From: Orobanche coerulescens
Taxonomy: Eukaryota; Streptophyta; Magnoliopsida; Lamiales; Orobanchaceae
NCBI GenBank assembly: GCA_033398695.1
Contig: CM065811.1
Span: 118,157,501-118,221,500, forward strand
Direction of reading: 5' to 3'
DNA: 64,000 nucleotides
Shown here: in pieces, positions 34,561-45,612 of the stretch
Layout: each line of letters starts with the position of its first letter
How positions within the stretch are numbered: the first letter of the stretch is position 1
Notes under the pieces: model-generated
The model's input: only the letters and a program-made list of their open reading frames with translations
The model's database searches: none
Told to the model about the DNA's origin: nothing
Made by a program: the position numbers and the translations under genes

Positions 34561-36630
34561 AAAAGAAGTTTCGTCCCGAAACTTAAAACAAGTAGGGAGA
34601 AGCAATATCCCGCCAGGAAAACTCAACGAGATACACAAAAACCGAAAACTCGCGCCCGACGGCGAAACGCTGCAAGAAACGCAAAGAGACATACGGCGTG
34701 AAAATACGCTCCACGGCGACTAACACAACGCCACCGGTAGAGACATAATAAAATCAACCAGTGACAAGCGTCATCAAATAGACAATACAATCGAGTCGAT
34801 TATCCGAACAATCACAAAACTCAAGGAACGAATATCAATACGATTGACCAACCCAACGGTTCATCAACCAAAACGCGAGCCAACGCTGAACAAATACGGA
34901 ATTCCACCGCCCAAGGGTTGGAAGATCGAAAACGAGACTAATTTCCCGAACTTAAGGGAATTACGAAGGAGCCTGAACGCTCAACAATCACGAAACGAGA
35001 ACAAAAACCGAACAAACAAACGATTGAGACAACAAAAATCGAACAATCATGTCCGAAACACGTAGGATAATAAAATTCAAACAACAACTCCCAGGATGAC
35101 CTGGTGAGAACAGCAAGACGTGCATTCCCATAAGATCCACAGGAAAGGGAATAGCGATTGAAAAGCCACAACGACAGACGAGTTATTCCGAAACAATACC
35201 ACCCTCGTTCGATCAACAAAAGCAAGGGATAGGGAAAGTTCAAAAATGTTAACGAGCATAAACGAGTCGATAGAGCCAAAAATAGAGAAGTTCAAAATCC
35301 GATCCACTTCGAATAAAAGAACTATTATAACCAAAAGATGTTACTTCCGAACAAGGTTCACAATAGTCGAACCGAATTCGGAAAAGTCACAGCGATAACC
35401 AGATCGACTCAAAACCAGATTACAGCTCGTTCGAACGATGAAACCAAGGTACAGAACAAGTTCAGAAGGTATTAATGAACACGAGCGAATCTATAGACTG
35501 GAGAAAGAGAAAATATAGAAGTCAAAATAGTACGGGTATTACTTTTGACCTCGCCCCCGAAACTCACAACAACGGAACCAAGGTAGCAATACAACAAGCA
35601 ACCGACACAACGCGGAACAATCACCGATGCACACAATCATACCAACCCGATCTCTAACAGCTCGCATATATGCAATAACGCATAAACCGCTACGAGGCGA
35701 CAACATCCAATACCAACATCACACCCCTCACAGAGGCTACCATGACAACTGTGTGGCGAACGACTCAACGCTCACACCACCAATTCAACCAGAATTCGGG
35801 GGTTAACACCCTAACGAGAGTACGAACATCACACATATATTTCCGGACCGCAAATAGGAATGATAAGTTTTGAGAACGAAATCCACCTTTTGAAAATAAT
35901 TTCCAAGCACCAGTTGATCTTGAGTATCATATATCAAAAAGTAGTACAAACATCGTCATCGAGACTTTGAAAAAAAATCATCTTGCGTTTGATAAAAAAA
36001 ATGAAGACACCTTTCTTTAAATTAAAACTTTTCAGCAATATTCGACCTTCGGGTCTAAGCGAATGCGTTTCTAAATCATTAGAAATATCTCAAAATATTT
36101 TGATCCTCAAAGTAGAATAATTTTGAAACATAGCGTGGCGCTAGTAGGCATCTTGAGAACACTGAGAGAAAATAATTCATTTTAAAAGTACGTCTCGAGG
36201 TTTATTTTCTAAGATACTCAAGGTTTTTCAGAAGTACAATAGGCCAAAATGCCCAGAATTCACACGTGTCAACATTCACTTAAACACATCATAGCACACT
36301 CATTAAATCGTTCAAAATCACGACAGTGATATACAACCCCTAGGATATGTTTAACAACATCGTTAAAACAACAATCGGTTTATCAAAACTGGATGGAAAA
36401 CGACATCAAGAACAGAACTCCAAAAAGTCAACTCTAGGGATTCAAGAAAATACCTAGATTTGGTGAAGAACAATGGATTAGATGATGTTAAAAATCATCT
36501 AGGATACTCCAAAACACCTTTGGATGGAAGAAAAATCAGCCCAGATGCGAACCCTAGTCGCTACGTCTCAAACTCATGGAGGAAGAAGAAGAAATGAAGA
36601 AAAATGCAACTTCTAGGCGGGTGTCCAAGA

Positions 36631-36637
36631 TTTATAT
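36631..36637 (-). promoter_or_regulatory. TATA box inside element C internal region
   Basis: Sense TCGATATAAATC, adjoining the internal dyad array exactly as in true LTR promoters. Confidence 0.5.
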
Positions 36638-36645
36638 CGACACAA

Positions 36646-36887
36646 TTAGCGTGTGCTAATCATTAAGGTTAGCGTGCGCTATCACGGCATCAAACAAAAC
36701 TCCTGACCAAAAATACACCGTTAGCGTGCGCTAACCCCAAGTGTTAGCGTGCGCTAATGAGAACTTCAGACCCAGTCCAGTAGCTCCTGGACTGCCCTGA
36801 ACTACCAGGTAGCGTGCGCTATCCTCCCCTTAGCGTGCTACCAACGCACTCTCGCGCGCGCTAGCCGTAAGGCGTAGCGTGCGCTAA
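36646..36887 (-). repeat. Second TAGCGTGCGCTA array, in element C interior
   Basis: About eight TAGCGTGCGCTA-type dyads, upstream (in sense) of the TATA box at 36631. The surrounding sequence is otherwise unlike the C LTR. Confidence 0.85.
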
Positions 36888-38144
36888 CGACCCACAGAGA
36901 CAACAATAGAACATATCAGAAAAATTACATGCCGTAAACCTTTCTCACAAGGATTTACCAGGTTAAGCACAATTTCCTACGTCATTTCGAAAATGCTAAA
37001 AATACCAATGACGGTAATATTTTCCAAAACTCACAAACTCATTTGTCAAACCGTCATAAAATGTTCAAGGCCAAAATGCCAAAACTTGATTTAGGGAATC
37101 GGTTTTACGAAATAAAACTCAGTTTGCAAAATACCAAAAGCCGTTTGAAAGAACTCACGCAGCGGATAAAATGCGGTACGAAAATACATCAGCAGCGACG
37201 ACACTCCTCGTATAAACCAAATACGAGAGTCGAATAAACACATATCGTGAAATCAAAATCCACAGAAGGATTCCATAATTTAACAAATAATCAAACAAAT
37301 AACTCGTGTCACACGAGGCACGACACAAAGAAGGGAGTTTAACATCCATAGGTCGCACGTAAGTGACGATCGCCCCTCGATACTAATCATGACTACTGAT
37401 CTCAAACGACGCGTCGCGATGCGACTAAGTTAGACAAAATCCGACGAGACAAAACTCAACAAACACAACTTGACTCGACAGCCTAGGTTTCCCAAGCCAA
37501 TCTGATTTTAAAATCATATACTCTAGTTATTCGAAAATAAAACCGATAAGTTTAAAAAAAATCGTTTTCAAGACCCTTTCAAACACGACAAGGGTTTAAC
37601 AGAGGTAGCATTTTATAAAATGTCCTAAAACACTTTTAAACACGACCTTTAAATACCGACAGAAGGTTTTATTTGAAAATACAAGGCTGGCTCGCCCAAA
37701 TTCATGTCACTTTTCAAAAACCCACAATACGATCAAGTCTAAGAAAATTTCAAGCATGCACGCCGCATGTATTATTATTAATAGAAACACATTGGTTGTA
37801 AATAACAATAATTATCCAAGTACTAACGATTTCCGAACACACGCATATACGGCATTCAAAAATCACCAGTTCAACAAGCGCAACTCGGAAATACTAATTC
37901 CAAGCATATGTCAAACTATCTCTTCAAGTTTAACAGCGTAACCAAAGATCACCGATTTGGACATATGTCAAAACCATCTATGTGAGTTTCTCAACAAACT
38001 CTGCCATCAATACCTTTCCCAGAACATTTCAATGTTCAAAACTTCTACATCATACTGCACCCTTCAGTGTCCCAACCATCAGTACATTCGGCTCAACATA
38101 CATTTAGTATATCGCAATTACCAAACACAGATTCCATCATACAA

Positions 38145-38395
38145 CAAAAGACTAGAGAGTCAAGCCCTCTCACAATATACCACGGAGCAAATCTCGGATC
38201 TTTCGATCACCAACGATCTCACCAATGCTAGAAAGTTTAGCGATGGAAGGCTCGCAAAAAACGACAAACGGTCAAGCCCAGAACGGCGCACATACTCCAG
38301 AGAGATAAAGGACTGCGCAATACTAGAATCAAAAGTACACGAACTAGATGGATCGAAAAACAACTCGACGATAAGTACGAGAGAGGCAATCACAG
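38145..38395 (-). pseudogene. Protease remnant in element C
   Basis: On the minus strand CTFDSSIAQSFISLEYVRR corresponds to [18 protein letters not shown] of A, followed by a degraded match up to VVYCERA (A: FICERAW). The catalytic DSG is now DSS. Immediately before it comes leader sequence like that after A's primer site, so gag has been deleted and leader and protease joined. Confidence 0.75.
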
Positions 38396-38555
38396 TTCAA
38401 GAAGTGGAATTTCAATACGAGAAAACAAGAGAATCGAGTAAGGAAAACTTACGAGCACTGGATGTACTGAGATGCCGGCAGCGGTGTGACAATGTGCAAA
38501 ACAAAACACAACTAGACCCAAATAACCAACAAGCCTACGTATCCATAAACCTAGA

Positions 38556-38567
38556 GCTCCGATACCA
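38556..38567 (-). promoter_or_regulatory. Primer-binding site, element C
   Basis: Sense TGGTATCGGAGC, five bases inside the LTR end; one substitution from the tRNA-Met consensus. About 150 bp of adjoining leader match A. Confidence 0.85.
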
Positions 38568-38958
38568 TTTTCTGTAACACCCCCAAGATATTCGAGGTGT
38601 ATTACAGCGCCGTGGACCCCTACATGGGACCCACCAGGCTAACACAAGAAAACACCACTCGACTAACCATCTCGGTTAGCAAGGAAACAATTGTTAACAA
38701 CAAGAACATAAAACAACACGTCCGGTACAACCGGCACAATAAACATCAACCGACAAATACAGTAACTGCAACGAATACCAATCACAATCCGAAAGGAAAA
38801 GCCTAAGTACTCGCAAGTACAATCTATAAGTTTACAATTTGGAAATCATCCACATCAAAAGAGACAGTAGGAAATAACAAGACTCAATTGCACATGTCAA
38901 CAGCCTTGGCCGATATCCTCGTACTATCCCAGCGCCCGCTCGTCTGGCTGAACATAAC

Positions 38959-39436
38959 CTGAAATCCATAACAATAATTTCCCCGACAACGGGTCCCCAA
39001 AGGGGTTAGCAATTACGCTAGTACAAGTATTCAAGGCAAACCAATCGCTTACACATTTCATAGTACATGCACCAATATCAATTTCAAAAGCCAAAACCAG
39101 ACATGTCTTTTCCGGAAACAAACAGTCAAACAATTTGCCTTGGGAACAGAGTAATATCATAGATCCCGCCTGAGGCCTATAAGGACCCTCCCGAGCTGGC
39201 CATATTATAAAACAAAACATGCACGTGCATCGCCTTGGGAACAGAGTAATATCATAGATCCCGCCCGAGGCCTCTAAGGACCCTCCCGAGCTGGCTAGCT
39301 AAACAAACTCATGAATCGAGGACTCAACCCTTTCGATTCCCTCCATGATCCCGTCGGACCATCCCGCGGTGAACAAATCACACACAAAATACATTACCAT
39401 TCCATGCCAAGCATAAAGGTTTCCAAAAATACTTGC
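38959..39436 (-). other. Candidate leader intron in element C right LTR
   Basis: Donor TTCAAG/GCAAGTA at 39436, acceptor GGATTTCAG/GTT ending 38959; same 478-nt length as in the other LTR. Confidence 0.35.
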
Positions 39437-39685
39437 CTTGAATAATTGACGACGCAACGAACGGAAAGGAAAATCACCAACGAACGCTAGGAACCAACGA
39501 AACCGAACCTTGGATTGAGGATGAAGAACACAAGTAGGTGTTGTTAATCTACTTCAAAAACTCAAGGTAGAGGATGCCTGAAATAATCGGAGGGAAGGAT
39601 CGCTCCGAAATCGCCTGGAGAAGCTCTGCGTCGCGGAGAGGAGAAGAAATGAAAATGATATGTTCATCTGGGTCAACTCCCTGGT

Positions 39686-39692
39686 TTATATA
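39686..39692 (-). promoter_or_regulatory. TATA box, element C right LTR
   Basis: Sense GGCTATATAAACC directly downstream of the dyad array at 39703-40233. Confidence 0.6.
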
Positions 39693-39702
39693 GCCAGGGA
39701 GT

Positions 39703-40233
39703 GTTAGCGCGCGCCAATCCTCAAGGTTAGCATGCGCTAACGGGATAAAATTACAGGCCAAACAGTTAGCGTCCAGTCCAGTAGCCAGACTTCTGGCCGT
39801 TAGCGTGCGCTACTCGAGACGTAACGTGCGCTAAAAACCTCTCGGTAGCGCGCGCTATCGACCAATAGCGTGCGCTACCTGGACATCAGCCGAGTCCAGA
39901 AGCTAACTGTCCACTACTCACCTGACCCGTTAGCGTGCGCTACCATACAAGCGTAGCGTGCGCTAACTGGCACCTGACCGAGTTCAGTAGTAAACTGTCC
40001 AGTACTGGACACTCACGCTAACGCACGCTACCGGGCATCATCAGCGTGCGCTAGCCTCCCGACATTAACATGCGCTAGTCTACGTAGCGTACGCTAATAC
40101 GCCAGTCCAGAAGGCTGGAAAATAGCACTGCCACTCCCAGGGCTAATCGCTAGCGCGCGCTACGAAACAAACGTAGCGTGCGCTACTAAGGGACCCCTAG
40201 CGTGCGTTATGCAGAAAAGATAGCGTGCGCTAG
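39703..40233 (-). repeat. TAGCGTGCGCTA array in element C right LTR
   Basis: Same series as 33777-34303, with a few units altered (for example AACATGCGCTAG) by substitutions since insertion. Confidence 0.92.
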
Positions 40234-40482
40234 GTACGAAATATGAACGGTCCAAAACGTCGGAATGTGAATGAAACACCAAACGGAACATCTCAACAGG
40301 CATCATAATGTAGAATGGATCCACGGCAACCCCGAAACGGCAGTTCCGCACAACAATAACGGGAATCAGATCAATAGATAATAGGAAAGATACACTGAAA
40401 GATACACGAGGGTCACTACTATCGGAAAATACGCCGAAAAGGAAAAATACAAGGGGAAGAAAAATGTGGATATTACAAAGGT

Positions 40483-40818
40483 GGGGTACAGAAAGATAAG
40501 GGCAAAGACCCAATAGTTCAAAAGAGCACGGGGGCCAAGAAAATGGACGCATGCCTCAACTGCGGTGAGCTAGGACACTAAAGGAGGTATTGTCCAAAAC
40601 TTTACCGAAATGTGCCTTCATGTACGGAACTATTGGTTTTGAAAACAAATTGTTCTGTAACTGTATATTCTATTTCATGGATACCTAATTCTGGTGCGAG
40701 TTCTCACATCTGTACAATGAATCAGGATCTGAAGCAAAGTAGAAAGTTTGGACCTGGAGAAGTGATGGTGATAGTCGGCAGCAGGCATAGCATCGAGGCT
40801 ACTGACATCGGATCATTT
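40483..40818 (+). pseudogene. Element F zinc knuckle and protease start, interrupted by G
   Basis: Continues the F gag frame after C. CCHC knuckle CLNCGELGH-x4-C with TAA (40579) just after the His, then the copia protease region WIPNSGASSHICTMNQD. The catalytic motif expected as DSG is NSG (AAT), so the protease would be dead. Continues to ATDIGSF, where element G begins at 40819. Downstream protease/linker sequence resumes at 45025. Confidence 0.82.
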
Positions 40819-40951
40819 TGTTGGAATATTTTATTCCATGCATTCATTAATAGATTTTTGATGATTAAAGATGCTAAACAAAGCAAAACAACAAAGAAGC
40901 GAAGCAAAGCAATAAAGAAGTCGAAGACGCAAAAAGCTAGAAATAACACTA

Positions 40952-41275
40952 TTAACGTACGTAATGTGCCAAGATTAACGTACGCTAAATGATGGAGTTA
41001 ACATACGTAATGTGCTATGTATAACTTACGCAACGAAGTGTCTCACAATTCAAACAAGAAGAATGTTGGAGATGACGTTATGGCATAGGTCATCATGCAA
41101 CAAACATATTTACTACGTATAACGTATGTAATGGAAAAGATGCTAACGTACGTAAAAGAAGAAACAAAGCCACTGGATTAAAACTGGATAATGATAATGT
41201 ACGCTACATGGAGTGTATAACGTACGTAATGAGGCTTAACGTACGCTATGAAGATGAGCTAGCACACGCTAGCAA
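40952..41275 (+). repeat. ACGTACGT dyad array in element G 5' LTR
   Basis: About ten TAACGTACGTAA/TAACGTACGCTA-type units upstream of the TATA box; ACGT cores of the A-box type (TACGTA) known to bind plant bZIP factors. Confidence 0.88.
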
Positions 41276-41312
41276 GTCAAAAGAAGCTAACGGCTAGTTG
41301 AGGCTCCAATGC

Positions 41313-41320
41313 CTATAAAT
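41313..41320 (+). promoter_or_regulatory. TATA box, element G 5' LTR
   Basis: GCCTATAAATAAC, about 40 bp after the dyad array; the 3' LTR copy is at 44439. Confidence 0.65.
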
Positions 41321-41857
41321 AACACTTCCTATGGTATTGAAGATACAACAACTTCAAGTAATTGAGACATTGATCTGATATTTATATTCATTCTATTGTG
41401 ATATTGAGCTTATACTGATGGTTTGAGTGTTTATACATTCAATACATACACTAGAGGTAAAAGAAAGGATACGATTGGATTCGGTGTTATTAGGATCAAG
41501 GATTCGGCATTGTTAGAATCGCAATCGATATCTACGTGAGGTTTATCTAGTACCCATAAAAAGCTAAAGTGGTTGATTCCTTGTCCAATAGAAAAGGTAA
41601 ACAGTTTAACTTGGACCGACATAAAGACAAGTGTTAGAACGGTTTACTCAGACCGATAGAAGACGAGCTTGTAACGGGTATCCCTCGACTGATAGAAGAG
41701 AGGCGCAGAGGTTTATCTTTAGCCTATAGAAAAAGATATCGAGAGAGGACGTAGGCACGTTTGGCCGAACCTCTATAAATCCTTATGTCGATTTATTTTT
41801 TTCACTTTATTTAAATCGCTTCCGCAACGCGAAAGAGTTTTATAACTCTGTCTCCAA

Positions 41858-43369
41858 ATGGCGATACCGATGAATATTGCTCCAACAATTGGTATCGGTG
41901 CAGTACCTCCTAGAAGTGGCTTAACATCTGAGGAGAAGATCCAATTGGCGTTCCAATTTGCTCCAGTCGAAGGTCTTGCTTTGAACCGACCACCATTCTT
42001 TGATGGATCAAACTATATGACATGGAAGAAATAGATGTCGATCTTTATTCGTGCCTATGATATAGAGATTTGGAATATCATTTGTCTTGGACCGAAAGTT
42101 CCAATCAAAACCGATGGATCTCTTAAGAGTTTCGAAGAATATAATGATGAGGATTGGAAGAACGACCATCTAAATTGTAAGGCCACTCAACTTCTATAGT
42201 GTGCCTTAAATCCAGAAGAGGTCAATCGCATCTCATCGTGTGAAAGTGCTAAAGAGATATGGAAAATTCTTGAAATCACACACGAAGGGACAACTCAAGT
42301 CAAGGAGACGAAGATCAATATGCCTCTCCATGACTACGAGTTATTCATGATGAAGGGTGACGAGTCCATCACCAACATGCTCGACCGATTTGCGGTCGTC
42401 ACCAATGGTCTTGCTTCGTTCGGTAAACCATTATCAAGTAGTGAGAAAGTCAAGAAAATCTTAAGATCACTACCTGTTGAATGGGACAGTACAGTGATGG
42501 CTATAATGGAATCTAAAGATTTAAACAATCTTGATTTTAGTGCTCTCGTTGGTTCACTTATAAACTACGAGATTGTCCTAAAATCTTGGAACGCTAAACT
42601 GAAGCCGAAGGAAAAATCAATAGCCTTGAAGGCTAAGATGTTAAAAAGAGACGAAATCTCGGTTGAAGAAAGCGACGAAGAATCGGCATATAATGCCAAG
42701 AATATTAATAAGTTCCAACACTTATTAAATCTGAGAAAGAAAGACATCTCGGGCGGAATGAAAAAATTCGACAACAATTGTCGAGTCTGTGGTAAACCAG
42801 GCCACTTCGCGAAGAATTGCCGAGCAAATCCTAAAAAGGAAGTTTTAATAGCAACATGGTGCGATGAAGACGAAGATGAAGATTTCATCAATCAAAATAA
42901 TCTCACTCTTATGGCCCGAAGTACATTCGACGATAGCGAAAGTCAAGTAAGTACATCCTCTCATGACGAGTTATTTGAAGCATTTGAATTATTGCATACG
43001 GATTTTCAAAATATTTTATCCGAGATTAAATCCCTTAAATCTAAAAATAAATCATTGGAAATTAAAAATTCCAAAATTCTTGAAAAGGGAACAATTGTCG
43101 ATACCGATCATTCAAAATGCGTTGAAAATGAAAATATTTTAAAGAATGATCTTTTAAAAGTTCAGGATGAACTTAAAATTTTGACGAAGAATTTTTCATG
43201 TGGAAATGATAAATTTGAACAAATGCTTTGTGTTCAAAATTATACCTTGAATAAACAGGGGTTAGGATTCAAACCAAAATTGAAAAACGAATCCTTAAAT
43301 TTGAAGATACCCGGATGTGAAAAATGTTTAAAAATTGGGCATCATATTTCAAATTGTAAAAGCCCATGA
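41858..43369 (+). pseudogene. gag: Element G gag, two nonsense codons
   Basis: One frame runs from ATG 41858 to TGA at 43367 with in-frame TAG at 42032 and 42197; after ATG 42320 it is fully open for 349 codons. Reads: NRPPFFDGSNYMTWKK (N-terminal DUF4219-like), YNDEDWKNDHLNCKATQLL, UBN2-type gag domain (about 42320-42600), CCHC knuckle CRVCGKPGHFAKNC (about 42779-42820), an acidic stretch (CDEDEDEDF), a long Lys/Leu/Asn-rich probable coiled coil (about 42980-43220) and a second cysteine motif CEKCLKIGHHISNC near the end. The ATG at 41858 lies inside the LTR, so the frame would cross the LTR end and primer site. A start further downstream is possible. The 42320 product could still make a partial Gag. 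Confidence 0.85.
41890..41901 (+). promoter_or_regulatory. Primer-binding site, element G
   Basis: TGGTATCGGTGC, two bp after the LTR end; two changes from TGGTATCAGAGC. Confidence 0.7.
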
Positions 43370-43945
43370 CGGATGGTTAAAATAAAAAAGATTTGGATTC
43401 CTAAAGGAACCATTATTCATAACATCGTCCATATTTCAAAACAAAAACCAACTCTAGGTTGGATCCCCAAAAATCGATTTTTATCAAATTAATATTATAC
43501 TCAGGGGGAGTAAATTTTTTGGATATTTTTGTCAGGGGGATTTATACCCGTATCATGCATATTTTTATACATCAATTGGTATTTTTATTCGTTTATATTA
43601 TTTACACTTTTTTCTGATGACAAAAAGGGGGAGAAAAGCGATGAATGAAATAAAAAGCGTCATGGAAGAATGACGAGAAAAATAAAATGCAAAAAGGGGG
43701 AGAAAAAAAAAAGACGAAGAAGTCGAAAAATATAGATCCCGTGAAAAACAAAAATAAAAGAGAAAAGTCGAAAAATCAGAAATGACAACGAAAAAGTCGA
43801 AAAGGACAGAAAAATAAAAGTTGGGAGAACTAATGAAACGATCAAAGCAGAAAACTTTGATTTGTAGAAATATACATATATTTTATTTTTGCAGGTATTT
43901 ATCCATTCATATGTGTTGTTTTGTAATCATCAAAAAGGGGGAGAT
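43370..43945 (+). other. Element G 3' region with repeated polypurine tracts
   Basis: After gag no pol is present. CAGGGGGAG (43502), CAGGGGGAT (43534), AAAAAGGGGGAGA (about 43622 and 43690) and the LTR-adjacent AAAAAGGGGGAGA (43932-43944) form a series of polypurine tracts. An A-rich block (43670-43830) lies between them. Confidence 0.8.
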
Positions 43946-44078
43946 TGTTGGAATATTTTATTCCATACATTCACTAATAGAGTTTTGATGATTAAAGTTG
44001 CTAAACAAAGCAAAACAACAAAGAAGCGAAGCAAAGCAATAAAGAAGTTGAAGACGCAAAAAGCTGGAAATAACACTA

Positions 44079-44404
44079 TTAACGTACGCAATGTGCCAAG
44101 ATTAACGTACGCCAAAGGATGGAGTTAACGTACGTAATGTGCTATGTATAACGTACGTAACGAAGTGTCTCACAATTCAAACAAGAAGAATGTTGGAGAT
44201 GACATCATGGCATAGGTCAGCATGCAACATACATATTGACTACGTATAACGTACGTAATGGAAAAGATGCTAGCGTACGTAAAAGAAGAAGCGAAGCCAC
44301 TGGACTAAAATTGGATAATGATAACGTATGCTACATGGAGTCTATAACGTACGTAATGAGGCTTAACGTACGCTATGAAGAAGAGCTGGCGCACGCTAGC
44401 TAGT
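44079..44404 (+). repeat. ACGTACGT dyad array in element G 3' LTR
   Basis: Same order as the 5' LTR. Several units differ by C/T or G/A changes in the CpG positions, and several here are the more symmetric form. Confidence 0.88.
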
Positions 44405-44438
44405 TAAAAGAAGCTACGGCTAGTTGAGGCTCCAATGC

Positions 44439-44446
44439 CTATAAAT
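44439..44446 (+). promoter_or_regulatory. TATA box, element G 3' LTR
   Basis: GCCTATAAATACC, matching 41313 in the 5' LTR. Confidence 0.6.
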
Positions 44447-45024
44447 ACCATTTCCTATGGTATTGAAGATGCAACAACTTCAAGTAATCGATACATTGAT
44501 CTGATATTTATATTCATTCTATTGTTGTTGTGATATTGAGCTTATATTAATAGTTTTAGTGTTTATACATTCAACACATACACTAGAGGTAAAAGAAAGG
44601 ATACGATTGGATTTGGTGTTATTAGGATCAAGGATCCGGCATTGTTAGAATCGCAATCGATATCTACGTGAGATTTATCTAGTACCCATAGAAAGCAAGA
44701 GTGGTTGATTCCTTGTCCAATAGAAAAGGAAAACGGTTTAACTTGAACCGACATAAAGATAAGTGTTAGAACGATTTACTCAGACCGATAGAAGACGATC
44801 TTTTAACGGTTATCCCTCGACCGATAGAAGAGAGGAGCAAAGGTTTATCTTTAGCCTATAGAAAAAGATACCGAGAGAGGACGTAGGCACGATTGGCCGA
44901 ACCTCTATAAATCCTTGTGTCGAATTATATTCTGTACTTTATTTAAATCACTTCCGCAATGCGAAAGAGTTTTATAACTCTATCTCCAAATGGCGATACT
45001 GACCAATAGTGCTCTAACACACTT

Positions 45025-45423
45025 AAGTTGGATTTAGAATCCGGATTTTTAGTAACTTTGGATGTTGTACTTGTTTTGCCCAAGGGGCATGAAAATATTG
45101 TACCAATTTCGGTCATGGACTGAAAGAGATTTTATTTCTTTATTGGAGATGGGTCCTATTGAATTTATTTTAGAAATAATATACTGCTACATTATCGAAT
45201 GGTTTATACCATTTGAATCTAAAGAATAAAACAACTGTGAACACTATAACTAGGAAGCGTGGTAGGGATGAAACAAACCAAGTACTTAAGTGGCATCTTA
45301 GACTTGGTCATGTTGGTCAGACCAAGGTTTATAAAATGGAGAAAGATGGTCTTAGGGGACCATTGGGATCACATCCCTATCCAACTTGTGAATATAGCAT
45401 TCAAGGAAAAATGACTAAGTTGC
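45025..45423 (+). pseudogene. Element F protease linker and GAG-pre-integrase domain, cut by D
   Basis: Resumes F after G. 45040-45210 reads LDLESGFLVTLDVVLVLPKG with stops. 45213-45423 is open: VLKWHLRLGHVGQTKVYKME and GLRGPLGSHPYPTCE of the GAG-pre-integrase domain (integrase zinc site), ending QGKMTKL. Element D is inserted right there, after GTTGC (45419-45423). The next expected residues are found at 22920 rather than locally. Confidence 0.82.
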
Positions 45424-45612
45424 TGTAATATCCGACAGAAATTCTTGCTTACTGTTGTATTATTCGGATAATTCAATACTGTTGTAGTCTTCTTGCATTT
45501 GTTTAATGTTTGGAATATATCATAATATACTTAATAAAAACTATCACTCGCACTATGATTGAATTTTCAGCGTTGTATAGATAAGTGCATTTTTGGGCTA
45601 GTAATTCTGTAC

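Larger units (their letters stand above)
34561..38144 (-). other. Element C internal region, foreign non-coding insert
   Basis: Homology to A stops at about 34590 on one side and 38144 on the other. Between them there is no RT, RNase H or integrase. The part around 36448-36890 looks like the core of another gypsy LTR in minus orientation: dyad array, TATA box, pyrimidine-rich leader, then TCTAG/GTATTT. Words such as TTGGCATTTTGGCC (about 37070) also occur in LTR H (about 26975). I could not find clean LTR ends, so a nested or recombined LTR is inferred, not shown. 34600-35880 is unrecognised. Confidence 0.5.
32647..40477 (-). mobile_element. Non-coding gypsy derivative C (LARD-like)
   Basis: Two ~1.9-kb LTRs (32647-34547, 38573-40477; roughly 40-45 differences by eye) flank a 4.0-kb internal region with primer site and polypurine tract but no gag-pol. 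LTR start, leader and 3' end are homologous to element A. Only a ~250-bp protease remnant (38145-38395) survives. The rest (34590-38144) is foreign or LTR-like. This matches the LARD concept: ends usable in cis, enzymes needed in trans. Inserted into F gag with duplication AAGGT. Confidence 0.88.
38573..40477 (-). repeat. Element C LTR (5' side by element sense)
   Basis: Pairs with 32647-34547. This copy would drive transcription leftward through the internal region. It ends at 40477 next to duplication AAGGT (40478-40482). Confidence 0.92.
40819..41887 (+). repeat. Element G 5' LTR
   Basis: TGTTGGAATATTTTATTCC...GCTCCAACA. ACGT-type dyad array (40952-41275), TATA box (41313), then TAGAAAAGG-type repeated words (about 41590-41740). 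Confidence 0.92.
40819..45019 (+). mobile_element. Sirevirus-like gag-only copia derivative G (TR-GAG type)
   Basis: LTRs 40819-41887 and 43946-45019 (TGTTGGAATATT...AACA) enclose only 2.06 kb, with primer site, a gag frame and several polypurine tracts but no protease, integrase, RT or RNase H. Gag-only elements are known in plants as TR-GAG. Repeated AAAAAGGGGGAGA tracts and palindromic LTR repeats are features I associate with Sireviruses. LTRs differ at roughly 50 positions (about 5%). The flanks CATTT (40814-40818) and CACTT (45020-45024) are a target duplication with one mismatch. Inserted into F. Confidence 0.87.
43946..45019 (+). repeat. Element G 3' LTR
   Basis: TGTTGGAATATTTTATTCC to GCTCTAACA. 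Dyad array at 44079-44404 and TATA at 44439. Confidence 0.92.

Noticed and set aside
34844..35065. Basic 73-residue frame in element C
   Set aside because: Composition follows the A-rich strand; no domain, and the opposite strand has an equally long chance frame.
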